Positions 5,806 through 5,883 of a stretch of DNA of 5,883 nt are shown piece after piece (position 1 is the stretch's first letter; each line of letters opens with the position of its first letter). The notes below the pieces were generated by a model that did no database searches, was not told where the DNA came from, and worked only from the letters and a program-made list of their open reading frames with translations. Made by a program: the position numbers and the translations under genes. The stretch covers positions 1 through 5,883 of the forward strand of contig JAGQWW010000187.1 in NCBI GenBank assembly GCA_020436955.1. The letters are read 5' to 3'. The stretch is from Saprospiraceae bacterium (GTDB taxonomy: Bacteria; Bacteroidota; Bacteroidia; Chitinophagales; Saprospiraceae).

Positions 5806-5883
5806 CTACTTAGTACCAAAAAGTTTTAAAAAGTCACCGGCTATGTCTCTTAATTTTTTGAGACACCGCGATTTACGGTTTTT
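5806..5883 (-). CDS. C-terminal tail of an upstream protein, probably an ECF-type sigma factor (partial)
   Basis: The minus-strand frame from the right edge encodes 25 residues, K-NRKSRCLKKLRDIAGDFLKLF-GTK, then TAG (5808-5806). The basic KSRCLKKLR segment resembles the final recognition-helix/tail part of region 4 in Bacteroidota ECF sigma factors, where an R-K-RCL--L pattern closes the protein. The 22-bp gap to the next ATG, the same strand and the anti-sigma-like nature of the next product support this reading. With only 25 residues the family call remains an inference. An alternative is that this is noncoding leader DNA of the membrane protein gene. Confidence 0.5.
   Translation of the reverse strand, partial: KNRKSRCLKKLRDIAGDFLKLFGTK

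Noticed and set aside
5804..5815. Small palindrome TACTACTTAGTA just upstream of the anti-sigma-like gene
   Set aside because: It overlaps the stop codon of the upstream tail and the arms are only 5 bp; as an operator it would be speculation.
5844..5865. Inverted repeat TGTCTC / GAGACA with a 10-nt loop near the right edge
   Set aside because: It lies inside the putative C-terminal coding tail, has a weak 6-bp stem and no T-run after it on either strand, so it is not called a terminator.

Overview
The window looks like chromosomal DNA from a Bacteroidota bacterium, possibly a Saprospiraceae-like lineage. The grounds are moderate-to-low GC with A/T-rich spacers, a secreted TPR protein whose signal peptide ends in A-Q, a cytoplasmic/TM/TPR protein of the anti-sigma type placed directly behind what looks like a sigma-factor tail, and a candidate promoter of the Bacteroidota form (TTG, N19, TAnnTTTG-like). 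No rRNA or tRNA gene and no CRISPR array is visible. The taxonomic call is inference from gene style only.

Layout, left to right. Positions 1-1251 (minus) hold the N-terminal 417 codons of a secreted TPR protein that runs off the left edge. It ends, within the window, in a leucine/glutamine-rich coiled coil of the kind that precedes a membrane helix and an output domain in Bacteroidota sensors. A run of 16 T in its coding strand is a conspicuous mononucleotide tract. A 291-bp spacer (1252-1542) with a candidate promoter follows. Positions 1543-2796 (minus) encode a complete Bcr/CflA-type MFS drug exporter. A G-rich spacer containing a canonical G-quadruplex pattern (2907-2941) separates it from a plus-strand REP-associated (Y1/HUH) transposase that is cut off after about 108 residues.

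The cut is made by an IS1182-family insertion sequence (3276-5029, 1754 bp). It has 11-bp perfect terminal inverted repeats and one intact 535-aa DDE transposase on the minus strand. The IS end itself supplies the last eight codons and the stop of the broken transposase. No target-site duplication is seen and the missing half is not on the other side, so the two flanks were probably brought together by a deletion or rearrangement.

Right of the IS, at 5049-5783 (minus), lies a single-pass membrane protein with an anti-sigma-like cytoplasmic N-terminus and extracytoplasmic TPRs. It starts 22 bp behind a 25-residue C-terminal tail (5806-5883, minus) that resembles the end of an ECF sigma factor. 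The most coherent system here is this putative sigma/anti-sigma pair, whose downstream side is now abutted by the IS. The remaining genes (exporter, TPR sensor) have no demonstrable functional link to it.
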